Source: Heligmosomoides polygyrus polygyrus
Taxonomy: Eukaryota; Nematoda; Chromadorea; Rhabditida; Heligmosomidae
NCBI GenBank assembly: GCA_947396885.1
Contig: OX377202.1
Coordinates: 75,674,643-75,738,642 of the forward strand
DNA: 64,000 nucleotides
Direction of reading: 5' to 3'
Position 1 is the stretch's first letter. Each line of letters starts with the position of its first letter. The notes beneath the pieces are model-generated. The model was not told the DNA's origin. It did not search any database and saw nothing but the letters and a program-made list of their open reading frames with translations. Made by a program: the position numbers and the translations under genes. Positions 10,301 through 21,389 of the stretch are shown one piece after another.

Positions 10301-13300
10301 CGCATATACGTTTTGTAAGCAAAGAGGAGCGTTTTAGGAGTTCGGCTTTCAGAACTTTGAAGAGGCCATATGAACGGAAGTTTACCATTTTCACCGAGAA
10401 GCTGTGACACATATCAAAATTGAGCTTCCTACTTATGAAAAACCAAGTCTTAACGTCATCAACCACTTTAAAAGAGATATCTCATATCTTATAGACAGGA
10501 TTTTCTTCCTTATCATTTTCCCGTATATACTTTCAGGTATATTTATTTATAAAATTGAGCACTTTTTAAATCAAATTGAACACTTCTTAAATCAAACTGG
10601 ACATTCTTCTGAGTGAGCTTTACGCTTCTGAAATCAAGCGGAACATCTTCTAGATCAAATTGAGCACGTCAAATCAAATTAGACACTCCCAAGTAAGTTT
10701 GAAGGTTTTGAAATCAAACTGAGCAACTTACAAGTTAAAGCTTTTTTGTATTACATGAAAAACTCCTAGAAAGTTAGAACAATTTTTTGTTAAAAGAAAA
10801 TTTAGTATCAACTGCCCCAGTGAGCGAACCCACTGCTTGAAATTTTAAAAAATTATTCTTAAGGGAAAATCGTAGCTTAAAGTTTATTCTAGAACGGGAA
10901 GGCAGCAATATTTTAGTATATTAAAAGAAAAGATGCACAGATGGCGCCATGCAGTGCAAATCGTTGCGATTTTTGTTTGATTGATAATGTAACGTTGTTT
11001 ACTTGAAACAGCGAAGTGAAGGTGTTTGTGTTTTTTTACAATTGCCTTTGTTGCAGCGTTGACAAGTGTATAACTCCCCGCAGGCAAAACTTCTGCTGTC
11101 AGTCTTCTACTTCTTAAAAATATTTATCATTAATGGTTTTTATTTATTTTGCCATTCTGGGGACCTCGTCATGCCAACTCGGCTGCGTTTCCTTGTTAAT
11201 ATTAAGTAGAAAAAACGACATGAGCTTCTGAAAGGAGACATAATTTGCCAGCTCTGCATTTTTTCTCGTCTTGCATTACAAATTTTTTGAATGAATCGTT
11301 ACACCTATAGGGAACCATTTTGCTGTCGGCACAGTGCCTTGGATAAATGTTTGCAGAAAATACGATCTGTTCAGTGGCCCTTGCCTGAAATGGCCTTCTT
11401 TTTCACGATAAATACCTGCTCGATAAGATGCTGCTCTGTGTCCAAAACACATGCGCTTGTTCCATCCAGCTCCATTTCAGCTTCGAGTGCATCAACCGCC
11501 TTCAAAGTAAATGCCGCTACAGGGTGAGGGCGAGGAGGATGAACGAGTTCATCATTGTGGAGGAGCGCGGCGCTCACAACCATGCGATGGAGCCAGTGGG
11601 AACACCGGGTACCCACGCAGGGTTGCCGAAGTAAGGGATTCGACAGAATTGCTTCCAGGGTCCGGATTCATCAACGACTTACAGCAGTTTAACAGAGAAA
11701 ATGCTGCCGACATCCCTGGTAGCGCGGCGAAATGTATCACCATATCGCTTGATAATCCGAGCTATCCGGGATTTCGGCTGTATTTTCTCTGTTAAATTGC
11801 TGTAAGTGGTTGATCAATCCGGACCCATCTGGCCCTTCCCCAATACAACTATTTCAGAACTCTGAGGGAGATCGTGGACCGCTCTTTCTATGAGGACTGG
11901 AACAACGCTGTTCGACAGGAGAAGCTAGAAGAAGAGGTGAGCCGACCCCTACCCTTCCAGCAGGCCAGCTTCACCAACAAATGTCCCCATATACTAAAAG
12001 ACCAACATGCACCCCTAAATATACTTGGATTTAGGCGAATTGTCTAAAGAAAAACCAATCACTGATGAATTACCTATTTGCTAGAGATGAGAACGAAAAC
12101 AATTAAGCAAGATCGACCTAGTGCTCTTCCACTATTGACCTCGAACTGCTTTGTTTTATTAGGCCATGTTTGACATCCTAAGGCTCGAAGTGGATTAGAA
12201 AAAATCCTCCCTCCTCATTCACTCGAGCATAATCAGACCCAAATGGAGTTTTGCTGAGTAGTTCTCCTTGCAGGTCCGCCGCCTTGGGCTGCCGCATAAT
12301 CCACGCCTCGGAAGACAGGTTGACAACCGCATCGCCTACCTTCGAAGGGTTAAGAATCTGAACGAAATGAAGAAGATTCAGGACCAGGTATGTTAAAAGA
12401 ACGGAGCGACTTCCTCCAACAGGTTTCTTCCGTACCTTCCTTATCACTCCTTGACTTCGTCTTCCCTCGCAGCAAACAATGTACCAGCCACAGCTTTGCA
12501 GGAATGAATTCAAATAGGAAATATTTACATTTGTTCAATGGACCACAATATTCTACGTAAGAAGTCTTACATCATATTTTAAATGACCGTCCCTAGGTTT
12601 GTTAGTAGCCTTCAACATCTTCCGAAACTTCCGAGATGTGAGCGACTACTTCCGGTATCCAATGCCTTCACCAAGGTTCTCTTCGTCGAATCCATTGACT
12701 TTGAAGGAGCGGATTTTTTCTCCAATAACAAATGTTCTGAGCGGATTACAGAACCCAGAGATTGAGATCGGGTGAGCTATAGTCACTTATCCTTTTTCGG
12801 AAACCCAAGGCTTGGTTTCACCATCTGGTGCCTTGAGGAGGCACTGGAATTCTCGAGCCAGTTCAGCGCCCTCTCAGCGCCCTCTCAGCGCATCGGCTAA
12901 TGCTCATTCATGTTGGATAGTCAAATCGATGTCCTGAGCATTTTCTTTGGCTCAAGGAATCACTGCACCCTCCAGGACTTGACTGAATGATCTGAGCTTT
13001 CTATATCTCGCCGCACTTGAGATGGACCACTCTGCAGCCTATCATGACACCGACTGGGATATGCAACGCGATCTAGTTCGTGCTCTGTTTCGCACCTAGA
13101 GCAGCCAAGCCTTCCTTATCTCTGCATAGTCATTGCAACTATCTTACCTGGATGGATAGAGATTGATTAACCAGCTGGTTACAAGTACTTGTCAAACATG
13201 CGCACCCAAGGTGTTCGATAACTTCAAGCAGTACTGGAGGTTCTTCGTTGTTCAGCATTTCTGCACTACCTATAGGAGCGTCGAGCTCTTGTCTATAAGG

Positions 13301-14384
13301 AACATGTTTGAGTTCATATCTACAGGACACATCTTTATGATCCCGTGCGGGAGACCGCTCCAGCGCTTTTTTACGCGGCGCACCTTGACCTGCCGAGGTG
13401 AAGGCAGAGTCCAACACTAAAGCTGTGCTAAATAGTCCCAAATTTTTTGCAGTCTTGGGTGAATGAATGGAAATAAAAAGGGTTTGGAAGGTAGAAGGTA
13501 AAATGTACATTCTTCAATTGCAAGACTTCATGTGAATGGCATCTGCACTACAAATCAAGTAAGCATGATAGAGCGAGTGCTTGCCGCGATTTTATCGTCA
13601 AACTCTTTGAACGGTTTCCGCTTTCGCGATGTTTAATATAAATTATAAATCCCTTTGCAACTGTTGCAACTGATTGAAGTTCTATGCCTGTTAAAACAGT
13701 CGCAGCGTTTATGGGGACGTGATTCGTTTTTAGCTCTGTAACCGTCCCAAATAGTGGGGTAGCAAATCCGCTACCGTCATTTTACAGAGCGACCTCAAGT
13801 CGATGTTTGCTGTTCAGATCGCCCCAGTGTCTAATGGAGACGCACCCACTGAAGACGAGACGAAAACTACCGGCTTATCCGATGGATTGCCGCCAACTCC
13901 CGCCCCGACAGCAGAAAACCCTAGCCCTGCCGACTTTCTGCAGATGATGATGCAGGTACTGTCAACGGCTCTCAGTTCCCTTCGTCTAAGCACACTAGCA
14001 CAACCATGGGACGATTGGACGGCTCTTAAATATACGGTATCACTTTTTCAGGGCGGCCAGTTCCCCGAGCTGAACCACGAGACCCAGGCGCAGTTGATGG
14101 CACTAATGATGGGTGGTGCCGCTCCGATTCAGATGGACGACGCTAGTGGAGCGAGCCCGATCGTTTCCAACCCTTCTCTGGTCCTTCCGCCTTTCACCAG
14201 CGAGTCCATGGCCCTGATGACAAATCCATTCCTGCACATCTCGTCCTCAATGCCGAGTCTGATCCCATCGTCTATCGCTAATTCTGTCGACGCCAGCCTT
14301 CCAGCCGAGGAGTCCGTTGACATGGAAGAAGACGATGACAGCAGCACCGAAGACGGCCAGCTCCGGATTGATGCGGGCCTATAA
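7348..14384 (+). CDS. 403-aa putative zinc-binding nuclear protein (9 exons)
   Basis: Exons with matching phases: 7348-7407, 7476-7571, 8922-9037, 9133-9255, 11508-11630, 11858-11936, 12274-12387, 13788-13955, 14052-14384 (1212 nt including stop). All internal junctions have GT donors and AG acceptors. Residues 1-90 are low complexity ([15 protein letters not shown]). Residues 91-157 hold C101 (WHECF), C134 (YKCRYR) and H155/H157 (RGAHNH), giving a C-x20-HxH spacing like the WRKY/FLYWCH/FAR1 class. This is resemblance only, since the usual second close cysteine is absent. Residues 158-237 are charged and helical ([29 protein letters not shown]). Residues 238-403 are Pro/Ser/Met-rich and end in [13 protein letters not shown], like an activation or scaffold tail. 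The role is inferred as nuclear regulator. Several introns are under 100 bp, and one of 2.25 kb hosts a SINE. The family is not firmly recognised. Confidence 0.8.
7842..7914 (+). repeat. Duplicated 30-bp unit
   Basis: The same 30 bases (starting gaaattccttgcgcc, ending actactgcgcc) occur at 7842-7871 and 7885-7914, 43 bases apart. They lie in an intron of the 7348-14384 gene. Confidence 0.9.
8003..8134 (+). repeat. Dispersed repeat A, copy 2
   Basis: Second copy of the repeat at 3140-3276, same orientation, with scattered substitutions. It sits in the intron between the exons ending at 7571 and starting at 8922. Confidence 0.75.
9418..9711 (-). repeat. tRNA-derived SINE copy 3 (best preserved)
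   Basis: Read on minus, the head is gtgtagcgcagtcgg (A-box-like, RGYNNARNNGG pattern) and, about 45 bases on, ggttcggatttcc (B-box-like, GGTTCRANNCC pattern). The body continues to a tail with repeated tccttta units (9418-9440). It lies in the intron 9256-11507, opposite to the host gene. Two internal promoter boxes at tRNA spacing plus a short-repeat tail are the standard signature of a tRNA-derived SINE. Confidence 0.85.
10545..10735 (+). repeat. Degenerate tandem repeat, about 24 bp
   Basis: Repeats a motif like aaatcaaattgagcac with variable spacing about eight times. A related inverted stretch is at 3300-3410 (cagtttgatttgaaaagtg). It is AT-rich and lies within an intron. Confidence 0.7.
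11658..11826. mobile_element. 169-bp inverted-repeat element (MITE-like)
   Basis: The ends gggtccggatt... and ...aatccggaccc are parts of an inverted repeat of about 50 bp with few mismatches (each arm includes cttacagca and tttaacagagaaaat). A spacer of about 70 bp separates the arms. It lies entirely in the 11631-11857 intron. There is no coding capacity and no obvious target-site duplication. It fits a non-autonomous DNA element. Confidence 0.8.
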
Positions 14385-15589
14385 AGTGCTTTCAGAACGA
14401 CGACCTCCTACTGCTACGTGTGAATTACATATCTGAAGTCGGTATCTCAGCTAACGTTGTTGCGTAATACTCCGGAATTAGGCTGAGATTTGCTCATCTG
14501 CGTTGTGTATATAGGTGTGTTTGTATGGCGCTTGTTCACTCAGACAATATCCTCCTCATTTCTAATTCTCAATGCCTTTCACTACGGGACCGCTACTCAA
14601 GGCCTTTTCGTCTTTACCCTCCTCTGCCGAACTTAGAGAGCACCTCTCAGTACATCGATCGTTAATTCCTGTGTAGATTTACTCACGTGCTACTCATTGT
14701 ATAAAACGTTTCCGTCGACGTTTTTCAAAGTAGAGGAGAACGTGTAATTGGAGATCGAGCAGTGTTTGGAAGACCCCAGTGCAGAGAGGCGATCTTACCC
14801 TCGTTGCGGAATTTTCTGTCCGCGGCGCGGGAATGTTTGCTTGAATTGAAAAAATTGAATTAAAAAAGCCGTCAAAAACGTTCTTCATTTTCTGTGTTCT
14901 TACAGACCAGACGACTTTCTACGAAAGCTAGTATGAGTTCTTTGAAGCTCCAAGTTGGTATAAGCCGTTTCTGAAATACTCGAGAAGGCTTGCTCCTCTA
15001 ACCTGAAAGTGTGTCCTGAAACTGAGCGATGTGGTAGCGTTCTTCGTAAAACGATTTGCGAGGTCTGGGTTCATGTTGTTGTATTCATTTTTCGTTGTCG
15101 TCTTGAGAACACAGAGAATGTGGAGCTCTAACTAAGCCGGAGTAGCGCCCCGACCGAGATTGCTCCACCAGACCAGTTCGAGATAGCATGTGCCCAGATT
15201 GTTGTGTCCATTCCGTTACGATGAGTGGATTTTCACATCTCACCCATTCCTATGCCAAAGTGGGCAGTGGTAGTTGAACATGATGACATCTTTGATGAGA
15301 CGACAGTGATGCAGAGGCGAAAGCACCGTCACTCGAAATTCAAGCAGTGTGAGTTCGACTTCCATCTGGCGCAAGGATTAGAGAGAGGTTACCGGGATAG
15401 GGCCACTTGTAATACGGAGAATGACTTTTGATTAACTCCGAAATGTAAATGGGCCTAAAGGGGTGTTTTTAGTCCCAGGGGCCGTACACTCATTTTGTAA
15501 ATCACTGTGCTTTCAGCTGAGCGCACTCTTGCTCGAGTGTATGGAGTAAATATGTAAATAATTGCCTCCACAACATCCCGTAGATATGG
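14385..15589. other. Intergenic, no gene seen
   Basis: 3' flank of the 403-aa gene, including its probable 3' UTR, then sequence with short unsupported frames. No AATAAA stands out just after the stop. Confidence 0.5.
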
Positions 15590-15614
15590 AATGTGTAGGC
15601 GTGTGCAGCACAGT

Positions 15615-18600
15615 GGTGACGATGTCCGTTCCTCCACGTGGTGCCACTGGAAACTGCTCGCTCTGCGAGCTAAGCTAATCACGGACATTCGAATGCAGGC
15701 GACAGGCCCTTGTGACAGGCCGGCCTACGAAGACCCATGTCACATCACATGGTGTATGATAAGTCAAGTTTCTCGAGATAGTGCTACGGCGTCCGCGGGA
15801 GCCGACGCGCACTCGCAGAGCCCGGCGAGTGTGAGAAGTATGCGAGGGTCCCTGATGCGAGGACGGCATCGGGGGGCAACTGAGCTAGTCCGAAAGTCCC
15901 GTAACGTAAGCAGGACCCGCGTGGCTACGCTGAATGTGGGTACGTTGATAGGCCGCTCGTGCGAGTTGGTTGAAGCACTGGAGCGAAGAAGAGTTGATTT
16001 CTGTGCGGTGCAGGAGACGAGGTGGTCCTGCCGCAAGTCAAGGGACATAGGACGTGGCTTCAAGGCCGTTCTATGTGGAAGTCCCAGGACCACCAGTGGT
16101 GTCGGAATAATCGTCTCCGAACGATTTCGTGACTCGATTGTAAGCGTCGAGCGCTTTGACGATCGATTGATGAAGATCGTTGTCGCCGCTAAGGAGCGAC
16201 TCTATCACTTCTTCTCTGCGTATGCTCCGCAGAATGGCTGCTCCGATCAAGCCAAGGATGAGTTTTGGAACCTGCTTGATGAGAAGACAGCAGAGGTACC
16301 GTCGAAGGATGTCATCATAGTCGCTGGTGACCTTAATGGGCACGTAGGTGCTGCGAAGGACGGGTACAGCTGTCATGGTGGTTTCGGATACGGGTCTCGT
16401 AACCCCGATGGTGAGCGTATTCTTGAGGTCACATCGCATGGCCTCACCATTGTGAACACCGTTTTCCGAAAACGCGACTCCCACCTCATCTCATATTATA
16501 GTGGGAGCTCCAAGTCTCAGATAGACTTTGTGCTTGTGAAGGATCGCGACCGGAGCCTTGTCACAGACACGAAGGTCGTGCCGTATGAGACGGTCGCCCC
16601 ACAGCACCGACCGCTGATCTGTACTTTGAAGATCGCCTCTACGAGGCTGAAGCAGGTCGAGCGATGCGGTGCTGCAAGAATCAAGTGGTGGCGAATGAAA
16701 GAGAAGGAAGCAGCTGTGATTTCTCGCGTGCGGTTACCGACAGTTAAGACTGTCGATGAAACTTGGAAGAAAGCAACCGACGCGATACGCCAAGCTGCAA
16801 GGTTGGAACTCGGCACTACGAAGCCTGGACGACGCAAAGTCGACCAGCAGGCATGGCTGTGGACAGACGATGTGAAAGCGAAGGTTCGAGAGAAGAAGTC
16901 GCTGTATCATGTGTTTCTCGGCGACAGAACAGCCGACAACTGGCAGGAGTATCAGAAGGCGAAGAAGGCTGCAAAGAAAGCCGTGGCTATTGCGAAAGCC
17001 ACTCATTATGGTGATGTCTACCGAAAGCTCGAATCGCGCGATGGTGAGCGATATTTGTACCGACTTGCTAAGACCCGCCATCGCCAAACCGAGGTCATTG
17101 AAAAGTTTGTTGGCATCAATGATGAGAGCGGCCATCTTCTGACAGACCGCAAAAAGGCGCTGAAGCGATGGCGTGATTACTTTGAGGAAATTTCCACTAT
17201 GGGATTTCCTCATCCGGCCATCCCTTCTGTGGCTTCTGTTCACGGTCCCGTTCACAAGCTCACCGTGGAAGAAACGGAAGCGGCTCTGAAGAAGATGAAA
17301 CCCGGTAAGGCGACAGGGCCGGATGATCTGGCAGCGATGTTTGGAAGTCGAAGCTCTGGTATCCTGCTGAGTGGTTGACTGAGTTCTTCAACCAGGTAGT
17401 AAAGGAGAAGAAAGTACCGGAGTGTTTGCACAACAGTACGACGATTCCGATCTGGAAGAAGAAGGGCAGTCCTGCGGACTGCTTCAATTACCGTCCGATT
17501 CGCTTGCTTTCGCATAGCATGAAGATCTTCGAGCGAATCCTCGATAGAAGAATCCGTGAAATCGTCAAGCTCTCCGACAACCAGTGCGGCTTTGTGTCTG
17601 GTTGTGGGACCATTGATGCTATACACGCCGCCCGCCTCCTGGTGGAGAAGCATCGCGAGAGACAGAAGCCGGTGCATATCGCCTTTCTCGACTTGGAGAA
17701 GGCTTTCGACCGCGTACCGCGTGAGGTTATATGGTACGCCTTGCGACGACACAACGTACCTGAGGAACTTATAGAGTGGGTGCGGATGTTCTACTCTTGC
17801 CCAAAGAGTAGAGTGCAAGCTGCAGCTGGAACCTCAATGGAGTTTCCCATCTCTGTTGGGGTGCACCAAGGTTCAGCGCTTTCTCCACTCCTCTTTGTTG
17901 TCGTCATGGATGCCATTACGCGAGATCTTCAGCAGCCTGTTCCATGGACGCTGCTTTATGCTGATGACGTGATGCTCGCTGCGAAGACAAAGACGATCTC
18001 GAGCGGCAGGTGCAAGCTTGGTGCGACCGTCTGGCGAGGTTCGGACTCAAATTGAACGTCAAGAAGACCGAGTACCTAACGACTGACGTGAACGAGTCCG
18101 GCTCCATTAAGATTAACGGTACTGAACTTGCACGCACTTCGGTGTTTAAATACCTGGGATCAGCAATAGCGTCTGACGGCGGTCTGATGGTTGAAGTGAA
18201 CTCACGCGTGAGTGCAGCTTGGTCCAAGTGGCGTTCGCTGACTGGCGTGCTCTGCGATAGGAAGATCCCAGAGCACATGAAGTCGAAGATTTACAGAGCC
18301 GTCGTGCGGCCAGTAGCGATGTACGGCGCTGAGTGTTGGCCTGCGACTAAGGAAGTTGAAACGCGCCTCAGCGTCATGGAGACGAAGATACTGCGCTGGA
18401 CGGCTGGAGTCACCCGCATGGACCGCATTCGAAATGATGCTATTCGGCAGAAGTTCGGTGTCGCGCCGATAGCGGACAAGATGCGCGAAGCTCGCTTGCG
18501 ATGGTACGGCCACGTTCTGCGTGGGAAAGAAGACAGCGTCCGCAAGATAGGCCTTGAGTTGGAAGTATCTGGAAAGCGGCCTAGAGGACGCCCGAAGCAG

Positions 18601-18747
18601 CGTTGGTCCGATACGTTACACACGGACATGAAAGTAGCTGGAGTCCACCCTGATCAAGCGCAGGATCGGGAAAGGTGGCGTCGTAACACCAGAAGAGAGG
18701 ACCCCGCGACGATGCGGGACAAACGCTGAAGAATAAGAAGAAGAAGA
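15615..18747 (+). mobile_element. RTE-clade non-LTR retrotransposon, copy 1
   Basis: A 3133-bp element bounded by an exact 18-bp target-site duplication (aggcgtgtgcagcacagt at 15597-15614 and 18748-18765). The 3' end has a gaataagaagaagaag tail of short repeats, not poly(A), as is usual in the RTE clade. The 5' end starts ggtgacgatgtcc. It carries an apurinic endonuclease-like domain followed by a reverse transcriptase and no separate ORF1. It is nearly identical to 45517-48539, so both are fairly recent insertions. Confidence 0.92.
15693..18729 (+). pseudogene. RTE endonuclease-reverse transcriptase, frameshifted
   Basis: The ORF starts at ATG 15693 (MQATGPCDRP, the same start as the copy at 45600). 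Endonuclease motifs are TLNVGTL, VQETRW, AGDLNGHVG and QIDFVLV. Reverse transcriptase motifs are KATGPDDLA, FLDLEKAFDRVP (motif A), GVHQGSALSPLLF (motif B) and LLYADDVMLA (motif C). The C-terminus shows AMYGAECW, RWYGHVLRG and GRPKQRW. Two frameshifts break it. At about 17335 a missing C (gcagcgatg against gcagccgatg in copy 2) ends the first frame at 17378. At about 17990, before DDLERQVQAW, the second frame (from 17375) goes wrong and ends at 18055; the C-terminal part continues from about 18010 to 18729. The catalytic residues are all present, so the decay is recent. Confidence 0.9.
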
Positions 18748-19330
18748 AGGCGTGTGCAGCACAGTCGAAGGAGGTACCGGCTGTCGCATTGTACCGAATA
18801 CCAGGCTCATTGTTCCGATTTCCCGCCTAGTCAACCAAACCTTCCATCCCTCCGCGGTCGATGGATTGGCACCAGACTTGCGTGGGAAGGATAAAGCGCT
18901 GACATGCTTGTCGGCTGGCCACCGCAAGTTATTGTATGGTGAAATACGCATTCAGATCGCCTCCATGACGTGCGACAGAAGTAGAGTGCGCGGCTCATCT
19001 CAAAAGGGATATACTAAAATCGACCTTTATCCTTATGTTAACCATAACATCGTATATTTTGGACCTTTGGTGATCGCTGCGTACTTTTATGTGGTCTTTC
19101 TAATGATTCTCAATCCTTTCTAATAAGGAAGTGTGCCTTGCTCTCAATTTTTTCCCAAAATGGTCGAAAGTGTTGATTTGCCGTGGTGCACGAAAACGCC
19201 TCTTGCAGACATGGGTTCACACGTTCTCTGAAGGCACCATAGAATCTCCAACCTTGTTACGACATGCGGTTTACGACCTATTTACGGCCTACGAAATTTC
19301 GGATTTCATTTAATCTATAGTTATGCATAC

Positions 19331-19492
19331 GCAAAATATTCGCTTATTCGAATGGTTTCGAATTCCCGCAATTTTCGAGCATTCGAATTCGAATACATTC
19401 GAAAAACGCGATTTTTAGCACTCGAACTCGAATACTCAAATTCGAATAAGAATCATTCGCCTATCTATTCGAATAGGTCATTCGTGCACAAC
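19331..19492. repeat. Cluster of TTCGAA-type palindromes
   Basis: About a dozen ATTCGAAT-like units occur in some 160 bases (for example cgaattcgaatacattcg and caaattcgaataag). They form an irregular self-complementary array. It has no coding potential and lies 3' of the SINE/RTE nest. Confidence 0.8.
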
Positions 19493-20459
19493 TATAATTT
19501 ACTCACAGCCCTGGTTTGAGGGATATGTGCAGTCTCCATCCAGCGGTAATGTTTATTTGCAAAATAAAACACCAATTAAATATGTCTATCTCGGACGACT
19601 TGAAATTATTCGTCTCAATACATTCTCTGGAGAAACCGAGGACAAATCATTCCGAAAGATTCCTTCATGAGTGCTTCACTTTGCTGAGTTTCAACCGCGG
19701 CACTGTTGGCTCCTTATCCAAAGAACGAAATCTTATCCTCTTCTGCTTCAGAGAGGGAGGCAAGGTCACGCTTCGAGGATAAAAGGCCTCAGGGTAGGAT
19801 CGATGAACTGTTGGAGGGCAAACGTATCCAGGAAGCGAGTCTGACTCAGGATCTGACCGCGAAGACGCCACGTATTTCTCTTCGAAGGTTCTCTCTTGAC
19901 TTTTCCTGTATCTCCGCCCTCTGGATTGTTGACGCTGTTCCCAGGCCGTGGTGTAGCACACGGAGAGGAAGCGGTCGAAGCATCGGCACCATTTCTGAAA
20001 ATTCAAAGGATTCGTGGCGGAGGACTAGTCGCGAGGATTGGTAGTGCCTTTTTAATGGCGATCACTGTGAAATGAACTGATGTCCAATGAGTTTTTCGAC
20101 CTAGTCAGAACTAGAAAACCACATACCTCTTAGACATGAAACCTTTATACCAGATATCAGGTTCGACATGAGAGCTTTACCATCCAAATGTTTTGACCTT
20201 CAGCAAGCTGCTTTATGAGGAGCCATTGTCACTGTCGCTTTCTTCATGAAAAAATCGGATTTTTTTTGAAGGCGCTTATGAGTTGTGCTGATGACCTTAT
20301 TTGGAACTCTATTTCTTGTTCTCCAGACAATGTTTTAACTGTGTTTTACTCTTGCTTCGTTGTGTACTACGTTCTTTGCCGTGAATTCTGTAGGCACAAA
20401 GAGTTCGCTGGACAACTACGCAAAGAAAGAGCTAGGCGGATCTGAGTGATGGATATGTG

Positions 20460-21335
20460 GACGAATCGCGAACTAAATGCGATCGTTTACTGAACAGAGA
20501 TGCAGGTGGGATGCAGTGGGTTTGCTCCTTGTGGGAGTACATCGTAGGACGAATCGAGGGCGCCTGGAAAGTCTAGCCCATCCTTTCGGGCACTCCGTCT
20601 GCCTGCCCGAGTTCTTAGCCCGCATGCAAACCCGACTTGCCACCTTTGTTGTACTTCAGTCAAACACAGCAGCACTAAAGGGCCTCATTCCCCTGACCCC
20701 GAAAGAGCCCCCATTTCTGCAGCGATTAGGAGGACGTGTACGGAGAGGCTGTTATAATCTCAGGGCCTATCCAGGCTGTGCAAATCAAATTAAGAAGGAC
20801 TGGGATGGCACCTGAACTAGGATGACAGCTGGAGAAGAAGACAACGCCCCCATGCACACATCAGGAGCAACCGTCGAGGACCTGATGATGCAAGCCAGGA
20901 AGATCAAGTACAGCGTCATCGGACTGACCGAAAAGGCGCCACCCCTTACACGCCGCTTACGACCAGAGAAGAAGTGTTCCTCGAACATTCGACAGCAGGG
21001 TAGGCGGCGTTTGTGTCCTCGTCAACACACACTTGGCCCTGAAAATCGACTCGAATGAATCTCTGGCAAACGGAGTCGGAAGTCTGCGACTGAAGCGATG
21101 TGGCTCCATGCCAGCTTTGACTGTGTTCGTCGCGTATGCCCCAACATCCGACTAGGACGACGAAGAGGCTTTCTACGTGGAGCTGGAGATGTTCTATGAG
21201 GAAGATCATTCCTTCCACAAGGTGATCGTTGGCGACCTCAACGGCAGGATCGAGCCGCGCAAGTGTCTGGAGGGGAACGAGCAATCTGAAAGGCTGTTTG
21301 AGTTTATCATGTCGACCAGAACCATTCATGGAACG
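20460..21335 (+). pseudogene. 5' fragment of an RTE-1-like retrotransposon
   Basis: Parallels 25330-26330: the same leader (gcaggtgggatgcag), then cagcactaaagggcc, the endonuclease start (VEDLMMQARK, VIGLTE) and EDHSFHKVIVGDLNGRIEPRK with the conserved GDLN. It is broken by stops and shifts, and similarity stops soon after TIHGT (about 21335). No reverse transcriptase follows. It is a truncated relic. Confidence 0.8.
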
Positions 21336-21389
21336 GTAAGCCTTGAGAGATTTGGCTACCACAGAAGAACAGTAGTCTGACCCAGAATA

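Larger units (their letters stand above)
15590..19018 (+). repeat. tRNA-derived SINE copy 4, split by an RTE insertion
   Basis: The SINE head begins near 15590 and runs to 15614. It resumes at 18748 with the duplicated target (18748-18765) and continues as cgaaggaggtaccgg, a degraded B box at about 18806, the cggctggccaccgcaag core and an aaagggat tail ending near 19018. Removing 15615-18765 restores a continuous plus-strand SINE, so this copy is older than the RTE element inside it. Confidence 0.8.

Noticed and set aside
11371..11616. 81-codon minus frame ([22 protein letters not shown])
   Set aside because: Looks protein-like but overlaps the plus-strand exon at 11508-11630, whose phase fits both neighbours. 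Probably a relic or shadow.
13139..13510. 123-codon minus frame and overlapping 85-codon plus frame in the same place
   Set aside because: Both lie in the 12388-13787 intron of a phase-consistent gene and neither shows a family signature.
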